From JAZOTK01 sp045534775 (GTDB lineage: Bacteria; Bacillota; Clostridia; RUG12999), in the NCBI GenBank assembly GCA_045534775.1, contig JAZSKI010000071.1:1-7029 (forward strand): a stretch of 7,029 nt of DNA, read 5' to 3'. This document shows positions 1-6,087 of this stretch, piece after piece. The stretch's first letter is position 1; every line of letters starts with the position of its first letter. The notes beneath the pieces were generated by a model that made no database searches, was not told the origin of the DNA, and saw only the letters and a list, made by a program, of their open reading frames with translations. Made by a program: the position numbers and the translations under genes.

Positions 1-28
1 ACAGAACGACATGGCTCCGATCCGACTT
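1..28 (-). other. Sequencing adapter remnant (BGI/MGI type)
   Basis: Read on the minus strand from base 28 to base 1, the sequence starts AAGTCGGATCG and ends AGCCATGTCGTTCTGT. This matches 27 of 28 bases of the BGI/MGI read-through adapter as I remember it; the single mismatch is at base 17 (C on plus, where the adapter would give A). The match begins where the adhE reading frame stops resembling AdhE: the conserved NPRYPLMSEIK is followed by residues (VGSEPCRS) not seen in the family. I conclude these bases are technical contamination at a contig end and carry no biology. The adapter sequence comes from memory, not from a search. Confidence 0.9.
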
Positions 29-2603
29 GCTTGATCTCGCTCATAAGAGGATAACGGGGGTTAGCGCCTGTGCACTGGTCGTCGAATGCCTGCTCTACCA
101 TATCATCAAGACGTGCAAGGAAGTCACTTTCCTCAATCCCGTAGTCCTTGATGGTCGCCTTGATGCCTACACAGCTCTTGAGATCGTTGATCGCTTTGAT
201 CAGACCTTCCAGCTTCTCCTCATCGTTTTCACCCTTGATTCCAAGGTAATCGGCAATCTCTGCATATCGTGCAAGCGTATGCGGATGATCGTACTGCGAG
301 AAAGTACCCATCTTTGCAGGAGCCTCACTTGCATTAAAACGGATTACCTCTTCAATCATAAGAGCATTGGCAACGCCGTGAGGGAGATGGTGGAAGGCTC
401 CCAGCTTATGTGCCATGGAATGGCAAACTCCCAAAAAGGCATTGGCAAATGCCATACCTGCCATCGTTGCCGCATTAGCCATCTTTTCGCGTGCTATGGG
501 GTCGTTTTGACCGTTATCATAAGCCCGGGGTAAATATTCAAATATAATTTTAAGTGCTTTCAGTGCGAGCCCGTCTGTATAATCTGTTGCCAGCATTGCC
601 GCATAGGCTTCAATGGCGTGAGTTACTGCATCTATCCCGGATGCCGCCGTAAGTCCCCTGGGAGCCGACATGTGGAAATCCGCATCAATAATAGCCATAT
701 CGGGCATAAGTTCATAGTCCGCAAGAGGATATTTAACACCTGTTTTTTCGTCTGTGATAACTGCAAAGGGCGTTACCTCAGAGCCTGTACCCGCAGATGT
801 GGGAATTGCGATAAAATATGCTTTTTCGCCCATCTTCGGGAAGGTGTAAACTCTCTTTCTGATGTCAATAAATCTCATAGCCATATCCATAAAATCTGCT
901 TCGGGATGCTCGTAGAGAACCCACATAATTTTTGCCGCGTCCATAGCAGAGCCGCCGCCGAGGGCTATGATTGTATCAGGCTTAAATGCCGTCATCTGAG
1001 CCGCACCATTTTTCGCATTTAAAAGCGTAGGGTCAGGCTGAACATCAAAGAAAGTCGTGTGAATAATACCCATTTCGTCAAGCTTATCGGTAATGGCTTT
1101 TGTATAGCCGTTTTCATACAGAAAGGTATCCGTTACGATAAAGGCTCTTTTTTTGCCCATAACCGTTTTAAGCTCGTCAAGTGCCACAGGCAGACAGCCC
1201 TTTTTCATATAAACCTTTTCAGGTGCTCTGAACCACAGCATATTTTCTCTCCTCTCGGCAACAGTTTTGATATTTAAAAGATGCTTTACACCGACATTTT
1301 CCGATACGGAGTTGCCTCCCCAGGAGCCACAGCCCAGGGTAAGTGACGGTGCCAGCTTAAAGTTGTAAAGGTCGCCGATACCCCCGTGGGAAGATGGTGT
1401 GTTTACTAAAATTCGGCAGGTTTTCATCCTTGCCGCAAAGGTGTTTATTTTTTCTGTTTCCGTCACTTCGTTAAGATATACGGAAGACGTATGACCAAAC
1501 CCGCCGTCTTCAACAAGCTTTTCAGCCTTGTTAAGTGCATCTTCAAAGCTTTTTGCCTTATACATAGCGAGCACAGGAGAAAGCTTTTCGTGTGCAAATT
1601 CCTCGGAAAGCTCAACGCTTTCTACTTCTCCGATGAGAATTTTTGTACCTTCGGGAGCTTTAACTCCTGCAAGCTCTGCAATTTTATTTGCAGACTGACC
1701 AACGATTTTCGCATTAAGTGCACCGTTTATGATAATAGTTTTTCTAACCTTTTCTGTTTCATCAGGGCTTAAGAAGTAGCAGCCTCTTGCTCCAAATTCT
1801 TCTTTAACTGTATCATAGATGCTTTCAAGAACAATTACTGACTGCTCAGACGCACAAATCATACCATTATCAAATGTCTTGGAATGAATGATTGAGTTCA
1901 CGGCAAGAAGAATGTCTGCACTATCATCAATGATGGCAGGAGTATTACCCGCGCCAACGCCAAGAGCAGGCTTTCCGCTTGAATATGCAGCCTTAACCAT
2001 ACCGGGACCGCCTGTTGCAAGGATAATATCTGCCTCTTTCATAACTGTATTTGTCATATCAAGGCTCGGAACATCAATCCAGTCAATAATACCTTCGGGA
2101 GCGCCCGCCTTGACTGCTGCTTCAAGCACAAGCTTTGATGCTGCGATTGTACAGTTTTTTGCTCTCGGATGAGGAGAGATTATAATTGCATTTCTTGTTT
2201 TAAGAGCAAGTAAACATTTGAATATTGCAGTCGATGTAGGGTTAGTAGTAGGAATAACCGCCGCAATTACGCCGATGGGTTCAGCAATTTTCTTTATCCC
2301 GAACGCCTTATCTTCTTCAATAATTCCGCAAGTCTTCGTGTCTTTATACGCATTGTAAATATATTCAGCAGCGTAGTTGTTTTTAATAACCTTATCCTCA
2401 ACAACTCCCATACCTGTTTCTTCTACAGCCATTTTAGCAAGAGAAATTCTTGCCTTGTTCGCAGCAGATGCCGCTGCCAGGAAAATCTTATCTACCTGCT
2501 CCTGTGTGTAGGCAGCGAAAATTTTCTGTGCCGCTTTTGCGCGAATAATCGCTTTTTCAAGCTTTTCCACACTGTCAACAATTTCATAATTTTTAGTTTC
2601 CAT
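1..2603 (-). CDS. adhE: Bifunctional aldehyde-alcohol dehydrogenase AdhE, 3' end missing
   Basis: Cytoplasmic fermentation enzyme that reduces acetyl-CoA to acetaldehyde and then ethanol, using two NADH. The family forms spirosome filaments. The frame is open from ATG 2603 to the window edge with no frameshift seen. Residues about 1-445 are the CoA-acylating aldehyde dehydrogenase domain, with GVGAGNTP and the thiolate Cys250 in GMICASEQ. After a linker (TVAERRENMLWF), residues about 455-858 are the iron alcohol dehydrogenase domain, with GGGSAMDAAK from Gly549 and predicted iron ligands Asp658, His662, His728 (CHSMAH) and His742 (PHG). The ribosome site GGAGG lies at 2613-2617, 9 nt before ATG. 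The last native codon is about Lys858 (30-32); beyond it the frame reads through adapter, so the true C-terminus, probably some 10-30 residues, is absent. No gene is visible between it and the divergent promoter, so it is first in its transcript. Confidence 0.97.
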   Translation of the reverse strand, partial: METKNYEIVDSVEKLEKAIIRAKAAQKIFAAYTQEQVDKIFLAAASAANKARISLAKMAVEETGMGVVEDKVIKNNYAAEYIYNAYKDTKTCGIIEEDKAFGIKKIAEPIGVIAAVIPTTNPTSTAIFKCLLALKTRNAIIISPHPRAKNCTIAASKLVLEAAVKAGAPEGIIDWIDVPSLDMTNTVMKEADIILATGGPGMVKAAYSSGKPALGVGAGNTPAIIDDSADILLAVNSIIHSKTFDNGMICASEQSVIVLESIYDTVKEEFGARGCYFLSPDETEKVRKTIIINGALNAKIVGQSANKIAELAGVKAPEGTKILIGEVESVELSEEFAHEKLSPVLAMYKAKSFEDALNKAEKLVEDGGFGHTSSVYLNEVTETEKINTFAARMKTCRILVNTPSSHGGIGDLYNFKLAPSLTLGCGSWGGNSVSENVGVKHLLNIKTVAERRENMLWFRAPEKVYMKKGCLPVALDELKTVMGKKRAFIVTDTFLYENGYTKAITDKLDEMGIIHTTFFDVQPDPTLLNAKNGAAQMTAFKPDTIIALGGGSAMDAAKIMWVLYEHPEADFMDMAMRFIDIRKRVYTFPKMGEKAYFIAIPTSAGTGSEVTPFAVITDEKTGVKYPLADYELMPDMAIIDADFHMSAPRGLTAASGIDAVTHAIEAYAAMLATDYTDGLALKALKIIFEYLPRAYDNGQNDPIAREKMANAATMAGMAFANAFLGVCHSMAHKLGAFHHLPHGVANALMIEEVIRFNASEAPAKMGTFSQYDHPHTLARYAEIADYLGIKGENDEEKLEGLIKAINDLKSCVGIKATIKDYGIEESDFLARLDDMVEQAFDDQCTGANPRYPLMSEIKQVGSEPCRS

Positions 2604-2617
2604 TGTTAATTTCCTCC

Positions 2618-2647
2618 TTGAATGTTTTGGTGCTCTCCACCATTCAA
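2618..2647 (-). promoter_or_regulatory. Hairpin abutting the adhE ribosome binding site
   Basis: In the adhE leader RNA, TTGAATG (2647-2641) can pair perfectly with CATTCAA (2624-2618). Inside it, GGTG (2641-2638) can pair with CACC (2632-2629) around a 5-nt loop; base 2641 can serve only one of the two stems, and four to five nucleotides (AAAA region) bulge on one side. The 3' arm ends directly against the GGAGG Shine-Dalgarno (2617-2613). The pairing is visible in the sequence. A role in limiting or exposing the ribosome site is inference. In E. coli, adhE translation is known to depend on RNase III processing of a structured leader, so structural control of this gene has precedent. Confidence 0.45.
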
Positions 2648-2735
2648 ACGGGGATAATAAAAAAGCCCTCCCCGCCGATTTAATATAAAAAATTCCGTAT
2701 TACAGGAATATTATCTTTACAGCAACCTCATTGTA

Positions 2736-2751
2736 TGTTAAAAATTTAACA
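2736..2751. promoter_or_regulatory. Rex-type operator (redox repressor site)
   Basis: A perfect 16-bp inverted repeat, TGTTAA-AAAT-TTAACA. It matches the core of the clostridial and Gram-positive Rex consensus TTGTTAANNNNTTAACAA; only the outermost base pair deviates. Rex is an NADH/NAD+ sensing repressor, and adhE is one of its standard targets in Firmicutes. The site centre is about 68 nt downstream of the predicted adhE start of transcription and about 140 bp from the opposite promoter, so it would most simply act on adhE by blocking elongation or through a nearer promoter that I could not identify clearly. Site identity is well supported by sequence; binding is inferred. Confidence 0.75.
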
Positions 2752-2764
2752 CACTTTTGCCCGC

Positions 2765-2792
2765 TAAGCCTATTAAATTCCCATAAGCCTAT
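2765..2792. repeat. 9-bp direct repeat in the adhE leader
   Basis: TAAGCCTAT occurs at 2765-2773 and again at 2784-2792, a start-to-start period of 19 bp, close to two helical turns. It lies between the predicted adhE -10 element and the Rex-type site. An exact 9-base repeat at this spacing could be a tandem binding site for a second regulator. It could also be chance in low-complexity DNA, and I do not recognise the motif. Confidence 0.4.
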
Positions 2793-2817
2793 ATCGCCAA
2801 TAATAACCCGTACCATA

Positions 2818-2846
2818 ATTATAACATCTTTTTTACGTATAGTCAA
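2818..2846 (-). promoter_or_regulatory. Sigma-A promoter for adhE
   Basis: On the minus strand, TTGACT (2846-2841) is followed by a 17-nt spacer and a perfect TATAAT (2823-2818). Transcription would begin near 2811 and give a leader of roughly 207 nt before the adhE ATG. That leader contains the direct repeat, the Rex-type palindrome and the ribosome-site hairpin. Both hexamers and the spacing are near consensus. Confidence 0.75.
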
Positions 2847-2877
2847 TGAGATAAGTGTATTTTTTTTGTTTTTTATA

Positions 2878-2906
2878 TTGATTATTTCTTTTTTATGCTG
2901 TATAAT
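2878..2906 (+). promoter_or_regulatory. Sigma-A promoter for the desulfurase operon
   Basis: TTGATT (2878-2883), a 17-nt spacer and a perfect TATAAT (2901-2906). Transcription would begin near 2913, only about 11 nt before the AAAGGA ribosome site. The leader is therefore very short, in contrast with the long adhE leader. The -35 boxes of the two divergent promoters are about 31 bp apart, back to back. Confidence 0.75.
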
Positions 2907-2938
2907 ATAAGTATACTAGGCTGAAAGGAATGTTTTTC

Positions 2939-4063
2939 TTGAACATATATTTTGACAATGCGGCCACCACTATGGTGTGCCGTGAAGCGGCTGATGCGGC
3001 ATACTTGGCTATGACGGAATGTTACGGCAACCCTTCTTCCCTGCACTCTATGGGTATGGAAAGCGAAAAAAAGCTTGATTTATCCCGCAAAAAGGTTGCC
3101 GCTGCCTTGAAGGTACCTGCTAAAAATCTTTATTTCACCTCCGGCGGTACGGAAAGTGATAATACGGCTATAATGGGCTGTGTTCTCAGGAATGCCCGGA
3201 AAAGGAAGACTATAATTACCTCCGCCTGCGAGCATCCTGCCGTTTCTGCTCCCTTTGACGCACTTGCGGCTATGGGCTACAGGGTTCTTAAAATCAACAT
3301 TACTCCACAGGGAATAATTGATTTAAACCATTTGGAAAGCCTGCTCTGTGATGACGTATGCTTTGTCAGTATTATGCAGGTAAATAACGAAACGGGCTGT
3401 ATTATGCCTCTCGGCGATGCGGTTTCTCTTATAAGAAAAAAAGCACCCGCCGCCATAATTCACAGCGATATGGTGCAAGCCTTCGGCAAGGTTACTAAAG
3501 AGGATGTTGATTTAATCAGTATCAGCAGTCATAAAATCCACGGACCTAAAGGCTGCGGCGGACTATATATAAAAGAAGGTATCCATATTGACCCGCTTCT
3601 GCGAGGAGGCGGTCAGGAGAAGGACGTTCGACCCGGAACTCAGAATATGCCCGCAATATGCGGTTTTGCGGTGGCGACAGAAGCTCTTTCACCTACGCAG
3701 ACGTGGGAGCATCTGACAAAGCTTAAGACAAGGTTTACGGAGCTTTTATCGGAGATAGAGGATATTTCCGTTAACGGCGAAAATACCGTTCCCCATATAT
3801 TAAACGTGTCCTTCCGCGGCACACGTTCAGAGGTGCTGCTTCATATTCTGGAAAACGAAGGTATAATGGTATCATCAGGCTCTGCCTGTTCCTCCAATAA
3901 ACCTTCACCGTCACCTGTACTGACGGCAATGGGCCTTCATCATAAGGATATTGACAGTGCCATTCGTTTCAGCTTTTCACGGTATAATACAGAAGAAGAA
4001 ATTAACTATTGTGCACAGATTTTAAAAAATCAGGTGCCTATCATAAGAAGGATGATGAAATGA
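2939..4063 (+). CDS. Cysteine desulfurase (NifS/IscS family, class V PLP enzyme)
   Basis: Takes sulfur from L-cysteine as an enzyme-bound persulfide, releasing alanine, and supplies Fe-S assembly or tRNA thiolation. Numbering from the TTG start (374 residues, usual length), it shows N-terminal IYFDNAATT, GGTESDN at 69-75, the PLP-stacking His99 in CEHPA, Asp177 and Gln180 around the cofactor, the Schiff-base Lys199 in SSHKIHGPKG, and the sulfur-accepting Cys317 in SSGSACSSN. The start needs care. An ATG at 2930 directly follows AAAGGA (2924-2929), leaving no spacer, while TTG 2939 sits 9 nt away and gives the usual short MNIYFDNAATT beginning. I prefer TTG; the ATG would add three residues. 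No scaffold (IscU/NifU) or ThiI gene adjoins it, so its sulfur acceptor cannot be named from context. Its stop overlaps the next start (ATGA). Confidence 0.95.
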   Translation: MNIYFDNAATTMVCREAADAAYLAMTECYGNPSSLHSMGMESEKKLDLSRKKVAAALKVPAKNLYFTSGGTESDNTAIMGCVLRNARKRKTIITSACEHPAVSAPFDALAAMGYRVLKINITPQGIIDLNHLESLLCDDVCFVSIMQVNNETGCIMPLGDAVSLIRKKAPAAIIHSDMVQAFGKVTKEDVDLISISSHKIHGPKGCGGLYIKEGIHIDPLLRGGGQEKDVRPGTQNMPAICGFAVATEALSPTQTWEHLTKLKTRFTELLSEIEDISVNGENTVPHILNVSFRGTRSEVLLHILENEGIMVSSGSACSSNKPSPSPVLTAMGLHHKDIDSAIRFSFSRYNTEEEINYCAQILKNQVPIIRRMMK

Positions 4064-5070
4064 TAACCGAAATACTTACACTCGGCGGAGATTTGACCCG
4101 ACTGAAAAAAGCAGGTGATATACTTAGAAACGGCGGTCTTGTGGCATTTCCTACGGAAACGGTTTACGGCATAGGCGGAAACGGTCTCAGCAGCGCGACT
4201 GTCAGGAAAATTTTTGCCGCCAAAGGCAGACCCTCGGATAATCCCTTGATACTTCATATCGCAAAATATGAAGAGGCGGAGCAAATCGGTTATATGAACG
4301 AAACCGCTGAAAAAATAGCTAAAAACTTCTGGAGTGGTCCTGTTACCGTAATTGTAAAGAAAAAAGAGATAGTCCCGAATGAGGTCTCCGCAGGACTTGA
4401 TACGGTGGCAATTCGTATGCCCTCCTCACCTGTTGCCGCAAAGCTTATTGAATATGCAGGCGTCCCCATAGCCGCACCCAGCGCCAATATTTCAGGTCGC
4501 CCCAGCACCACCTGTTTTAAGGATGTTTTTGAGGATTTAAACGGCAAGGTTGATATGATAATTGACGGTGGAAGCTGTAATATCGGTATAGAATCCACCG
4601 TAATTGACACCACCTCACCCGTTCCCGTTGTTTTAAGACCCGGCGGTATAACTCACGAACAGCTTGAACGGGTTTTAGGCAGAGTTGAGGTTGAGAAACA
4701 TAAAAAGGAAGGCTCTGCCGATTATAAACCCAAAAGCCCCGGCATGAAATACAAACACTATGCTCCTGCCGCAAAGGTTATTGTCTATGAGGAGGATGCT
4801 TTTGCCAAGATTTCCGCCCACCTGAGCGAAAATAAAAAACAAGGCATAAAGACGGGGGTTTTCTGCAGAAATACCTCGCAGTACAGCTGTGATAACATTA
4901 TAAACTGGGGCAAAAATGCTGATGAAATGGCGGCGGTGCTTTTTTCCGCACTAAGAGAATTTGACCGTATGGGTGTAGCTGAAATACTCTGCGAAATGCC
5001 TGAAAAGGAAGGTATGGGTCTCGGTGTGCGTAACCGCATCTACAAATCCTCAGGCTTTGATATACGTTAA
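4060..5070 (+). CDS. tsaC: L-threonylcarbamoyladenylate synthase, Sua5/YwlC type
   Basis: Makes threonylcarbamoyl-AMP from threonine, bicarbonate and ATP, the first step of t6A37 modification of ANN-decoding tRNAs. TsaBDE then transfer the group. The 336-residue length and two-domain layout identify the long Sua5/YwlC form. The YrdC domain (about 1-205) carries PTETVYGIG (31-39), KGRPSDNPLILHI (55-67), APSANISGRPS (139-149), GIEST (176-180) and RPGGIT (193-198). The linker motif SPGMKYKHYAP (226-236) leads into the Sua5 domain, which ends with GMGLGVRNRIYKS. The start at 4060 overlaps the desulfurase stop as ATGA, with AAGAAGGA 7 nt upstream. The frame is open further upstream to an ATG at 4009, but that lies inside the desulfurase and lacks family homology. 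Translational coupling with the desulfurase is likely. Confidence 0.96.
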   Translation: MITEILTLGGDLTRLKKAGDILRNGGLVAFPTETVYGIGGNGLSSATVRKIFAAKGRPSDNPLILHIAKYEEAEQIGYMNETAEKIAKNFWSGPVTVIVKKKEIVPNEVSAGLDTVAIRMPSSPVAAKLIEYAGVPIAAPSANISGRPSTTCFKDVFEDLNGKVDMIIDGGSCNIGIESTVIDTTSPVPVVLRPGGITHEQLERVLGRVEVEKHKKEGSADYKPKSPGMKYKHYAPAAKVIVYEEDAFAKISAHLSENKKQGIKTGVFCRNTSQYSCDNIINWGKNADEMAAVLFSALREFDRMGVAEILCEMPEKEGMGLGVRNRIYKSSGFDIR

Positions 5071-5071
5071 T

Positions 5072-5239
5072 ATGAGTACAATTATAGTATCAACAGTAAT
5101 CCTTGCGGCATTTATTATGGTGGTAATATACCTGATAAAAAAGAAAAGAAACGGGAAATCCTCCTGCCCCTACAGCTGTGAGGGCTGTAGCATGGCAGAT
5201 ATGTGTCATAGAAAAAATAACAAACCTCACATCCGATAG
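5072..5239 (+). CDS. FeoB-associated-type Cys-rich membrane peptide
   Basis: A 55-residue peptide with one hydrophobic segment (about residues 3-22), a basic stop-transfer run KKKR (23-26), and a short tail with four cysteines, Cys32, 36, 39 and 45 (C-x3-C-x2-C-x5-C). This layout is that of the small FeoB-associated Cys-rich membrane proteins usually found beside ferrous iron transporters in Firmicutes, whose exact function is not known; metal handling or metal sensing is assumed. The tail should face the cytoplasm by the positive-inside rule. It starts 1 nt after the tsaC stop and has no clear Shine-Dalgarno, so it probably depends on coupling to tsaC. The same frame is open from 5024 inside tsaC, but the extra residues are antecedent overlap and are not expected to be used. 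There is no feoA or feoB in view, so it is an orphan. Family assignment rests on architecture, not alignment. Confidence 0.75.
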   Translation: MSTIIVSTVILAAFIMVVIYLIKKKRNGKSSCPYSCEGCSMADMCHRKNNKPHIR

Positions 5240-5240
5240 T

Positions 5241-5263
5241 CTGTGAAAGTCTGTCTTTCACAG
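5241..5263. other. Perfect 9-bp hairpin after the last operon gene
   Basis: CTGTGAAAG (5241-5249) and CTTTCACAG (5255-5263) form a perfect stem around the loop TCTGT, beginning 2 nt after the stop codon. It is followed by AAAATTTTGC, a poor U-tract, so it is a weak terminator at best. It may protect the 3' end, or it may be a binding palindrome. Confidence 0.55.
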
Positions 5264-5282
5264 AAAATTTTGCAAAGCTTAA

Positions 5283-5320
5283 GGCGGCACTTCAAAAGGA
5301 AGTGCCGCCCGTTCGTTTTT
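5283..5320 (+). terminator. Rho-independent terminator of the desulfurase operon
   Basis: A perfect 11-bp GC-rich stem, GGCGGCACTTC (5283-5293) with GAAGTGCCGCC (5299-5309), has the loop AAAAG. It is followed by CGTTCG and then TTTTT (5316-5320). The T-run begins 6 nt after the stem, which weakens the match to a classic terminator. The run overlaps the stop codon of the convergent GNAT gene. Read the other way the stem is followed by TTAAGC, so minus-strand termination would be poor, although the hairpin would still cap that transcript. Confidence 0.7.
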
Positions 5321-5945
5321 AGAAAATTTGTCCCGGAAGTTTCTGCTTTTCTTTATAAGGGAATTTTTTATCAAATTCCTCTGCTTCTTCCTCGGGGAAA
5401 AGATATACCTCCGGTGGTCTGTATTCTCCCGTGATACCGTTTAAATATCCGGGAATTAACTCTTTGCATAGGAAGAATGATGCATCTGCATCTTCGGGCA
5501 AGCCGTGATAACGGAGTCCGAATTCACTCGCAAAGGTAAAACCGCTCTTGCCATAGAAATTAATATTACCTTCAAAACATACTGCACCAAAACCAAGCCC
5601 GGTTGCTTTCCGGGTTGAATAATCAAGCAGAATTTTGCCGTAGCCTTGTCTTTTAAGCTTTGGTGTAATGCAAATCGGTCCCATTGTTAAGATAGGAATA
5701 TTCCTTCCGTCATCGGCCTTGATATTTGCTTTTACAAACACATTCTGACCAATAATTTCGCCATTCTTTTCCATAACGAAATCAAGCTCTTTGACAAAGT
5801 TAGGATGCTCTCTGAGCTTCGTTATGAGATAGTGTTCAAGGCATCCTGGGCGGTACACATTCCAAAAGGCCTCACGGATTAAATTTTCTACCACAGGGTA
5901 ATCTTCTTTTCTTTCCAAACGAATTAAATAGTTATTTTTACTCAT
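5319..5945 (-). CDS. GNAT-family N-acetyltransferase
   Basis: A 208-residue cytoplasmic protein of the GCN5-related acetyltransferase fold, which transfers acetyl from acetyl-CoA to an amine. Visible signs are the beta4 strand TMGPICITP (87-95) running into the acetyl-CoA pyrophosphate loop KRQGYGKIL (98-106), then GFGAVCFEG (118-126) and FYGKSGF (130-136), the usual family sequence before the last strands. It resembles the YhbS-like group, but the substrate cannot be told from sequence. The start ATG 5945 has GGAG at 5956-5953, 7 nt away. The frame is open upstream to a TTG at 6062, but those 39 codons cross a strong hairpin and look unlike a GNAT N-terminus, so I left them out. It lies 142 nt downstream of the XRE-desulfoferrodoxin gene on the same strand, probably in one transcript. 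The C-terminal 45 residues are rich in Glu, Lys and Pro. Confidence 0.88.
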   Translation of the reverse strand: MSKNNYLIRLERKEDYPVVENLIREAFWNVYRPGCLEHYLITKLREHPNFVKELDFVMEKNGEIIGQNVFVKANIKADDGRNIPILTMGPICITPKLKRQGYGKILLDYSTRKATGLGFGAVCFEGNINFYGKSGFTFASEFGLRYHGLPEDADASFFLCKELIPGYLNGITGEYRPPEVYLFPEEEAEEFDKKFPYKEKQKLPGQIF

Positions 5946-5978
5946 TATTTTTCTCCTCTTGATTGTGTTGACTTCACT

Positions 5979-6020
5979 GCCGGGAGGCTTGTGCGGAAAT
6001 TGTATTACACAGCCTCCGGC
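5979..6020 (-). promoter_or_regulatory. Long bulged hairpin in the GNAT leader
   Basis: On the minus strand GCCGGAGGCTGTG (6020-6008) pairs with CACAAGCCTCCCGGC (5993-5979), giving 13 base pairs with two single-base bulges and a 14-nt loop. It lies between the XRE gene and the GNAT ribosome site. No U-tract follows, so it is not a standard terminator. It could be a processing site that sets different levels for the two genes, or a leader control element. The pairing is visible; the role is not known. Confidence 0.5.
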
Positions 6021-6087
6021 TATGCTACAATATCCAAGATGCTCAATTTCTTCAAACAGCAATTCTCCTTAAAAAATTTTTATATAA

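Noticed and set aside
1..29. An unusual AdhE C-terminus (VGSEPCRS) as a biological novelty
   Set aside because: It is explained by adapter sequence read in frame.
27..2172. Several plus-strand open frames of 72-168 codons
   Set aside because: They lie antisense within the intact adhE frame, lack ribosome sites and show no recognisable domains.
2649..2674. CGGGG/CCCCG pairing in the adhE leader as a terminator
   Set aside because: Only 5 bp with a 16-nt loop; too weak to call.
4009..4059. Upstream start for the Sua5-type synthase
   Set aside because: It would overlap the desulfurase by about 55 bases, has no family-like residues, and ATG 4060 has a good AAGAAGGA.
4030..5039. Minus-strand frames of 84-107 codons opposite tsaC
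   Set aside because: They are shadows of the well-supported plus-strand gene.
5024..5071. Upstream start for the Cys-rich membrane peptide
   Set aside because: The added 16 residues overlap tsaC in another frame and precede the membrane segment without any signal character.
5946..6062. A 39-residue Cys-containing N-terminal extension of the GNAT protein from TTG 6062
   Set aside because: AAGGAG lies only 2 nt from the TTG, the segment crosses a strong hairpin, and ATG 5945 has a well-spaced GGAG. It remains a faint possibility as a leader peptide.
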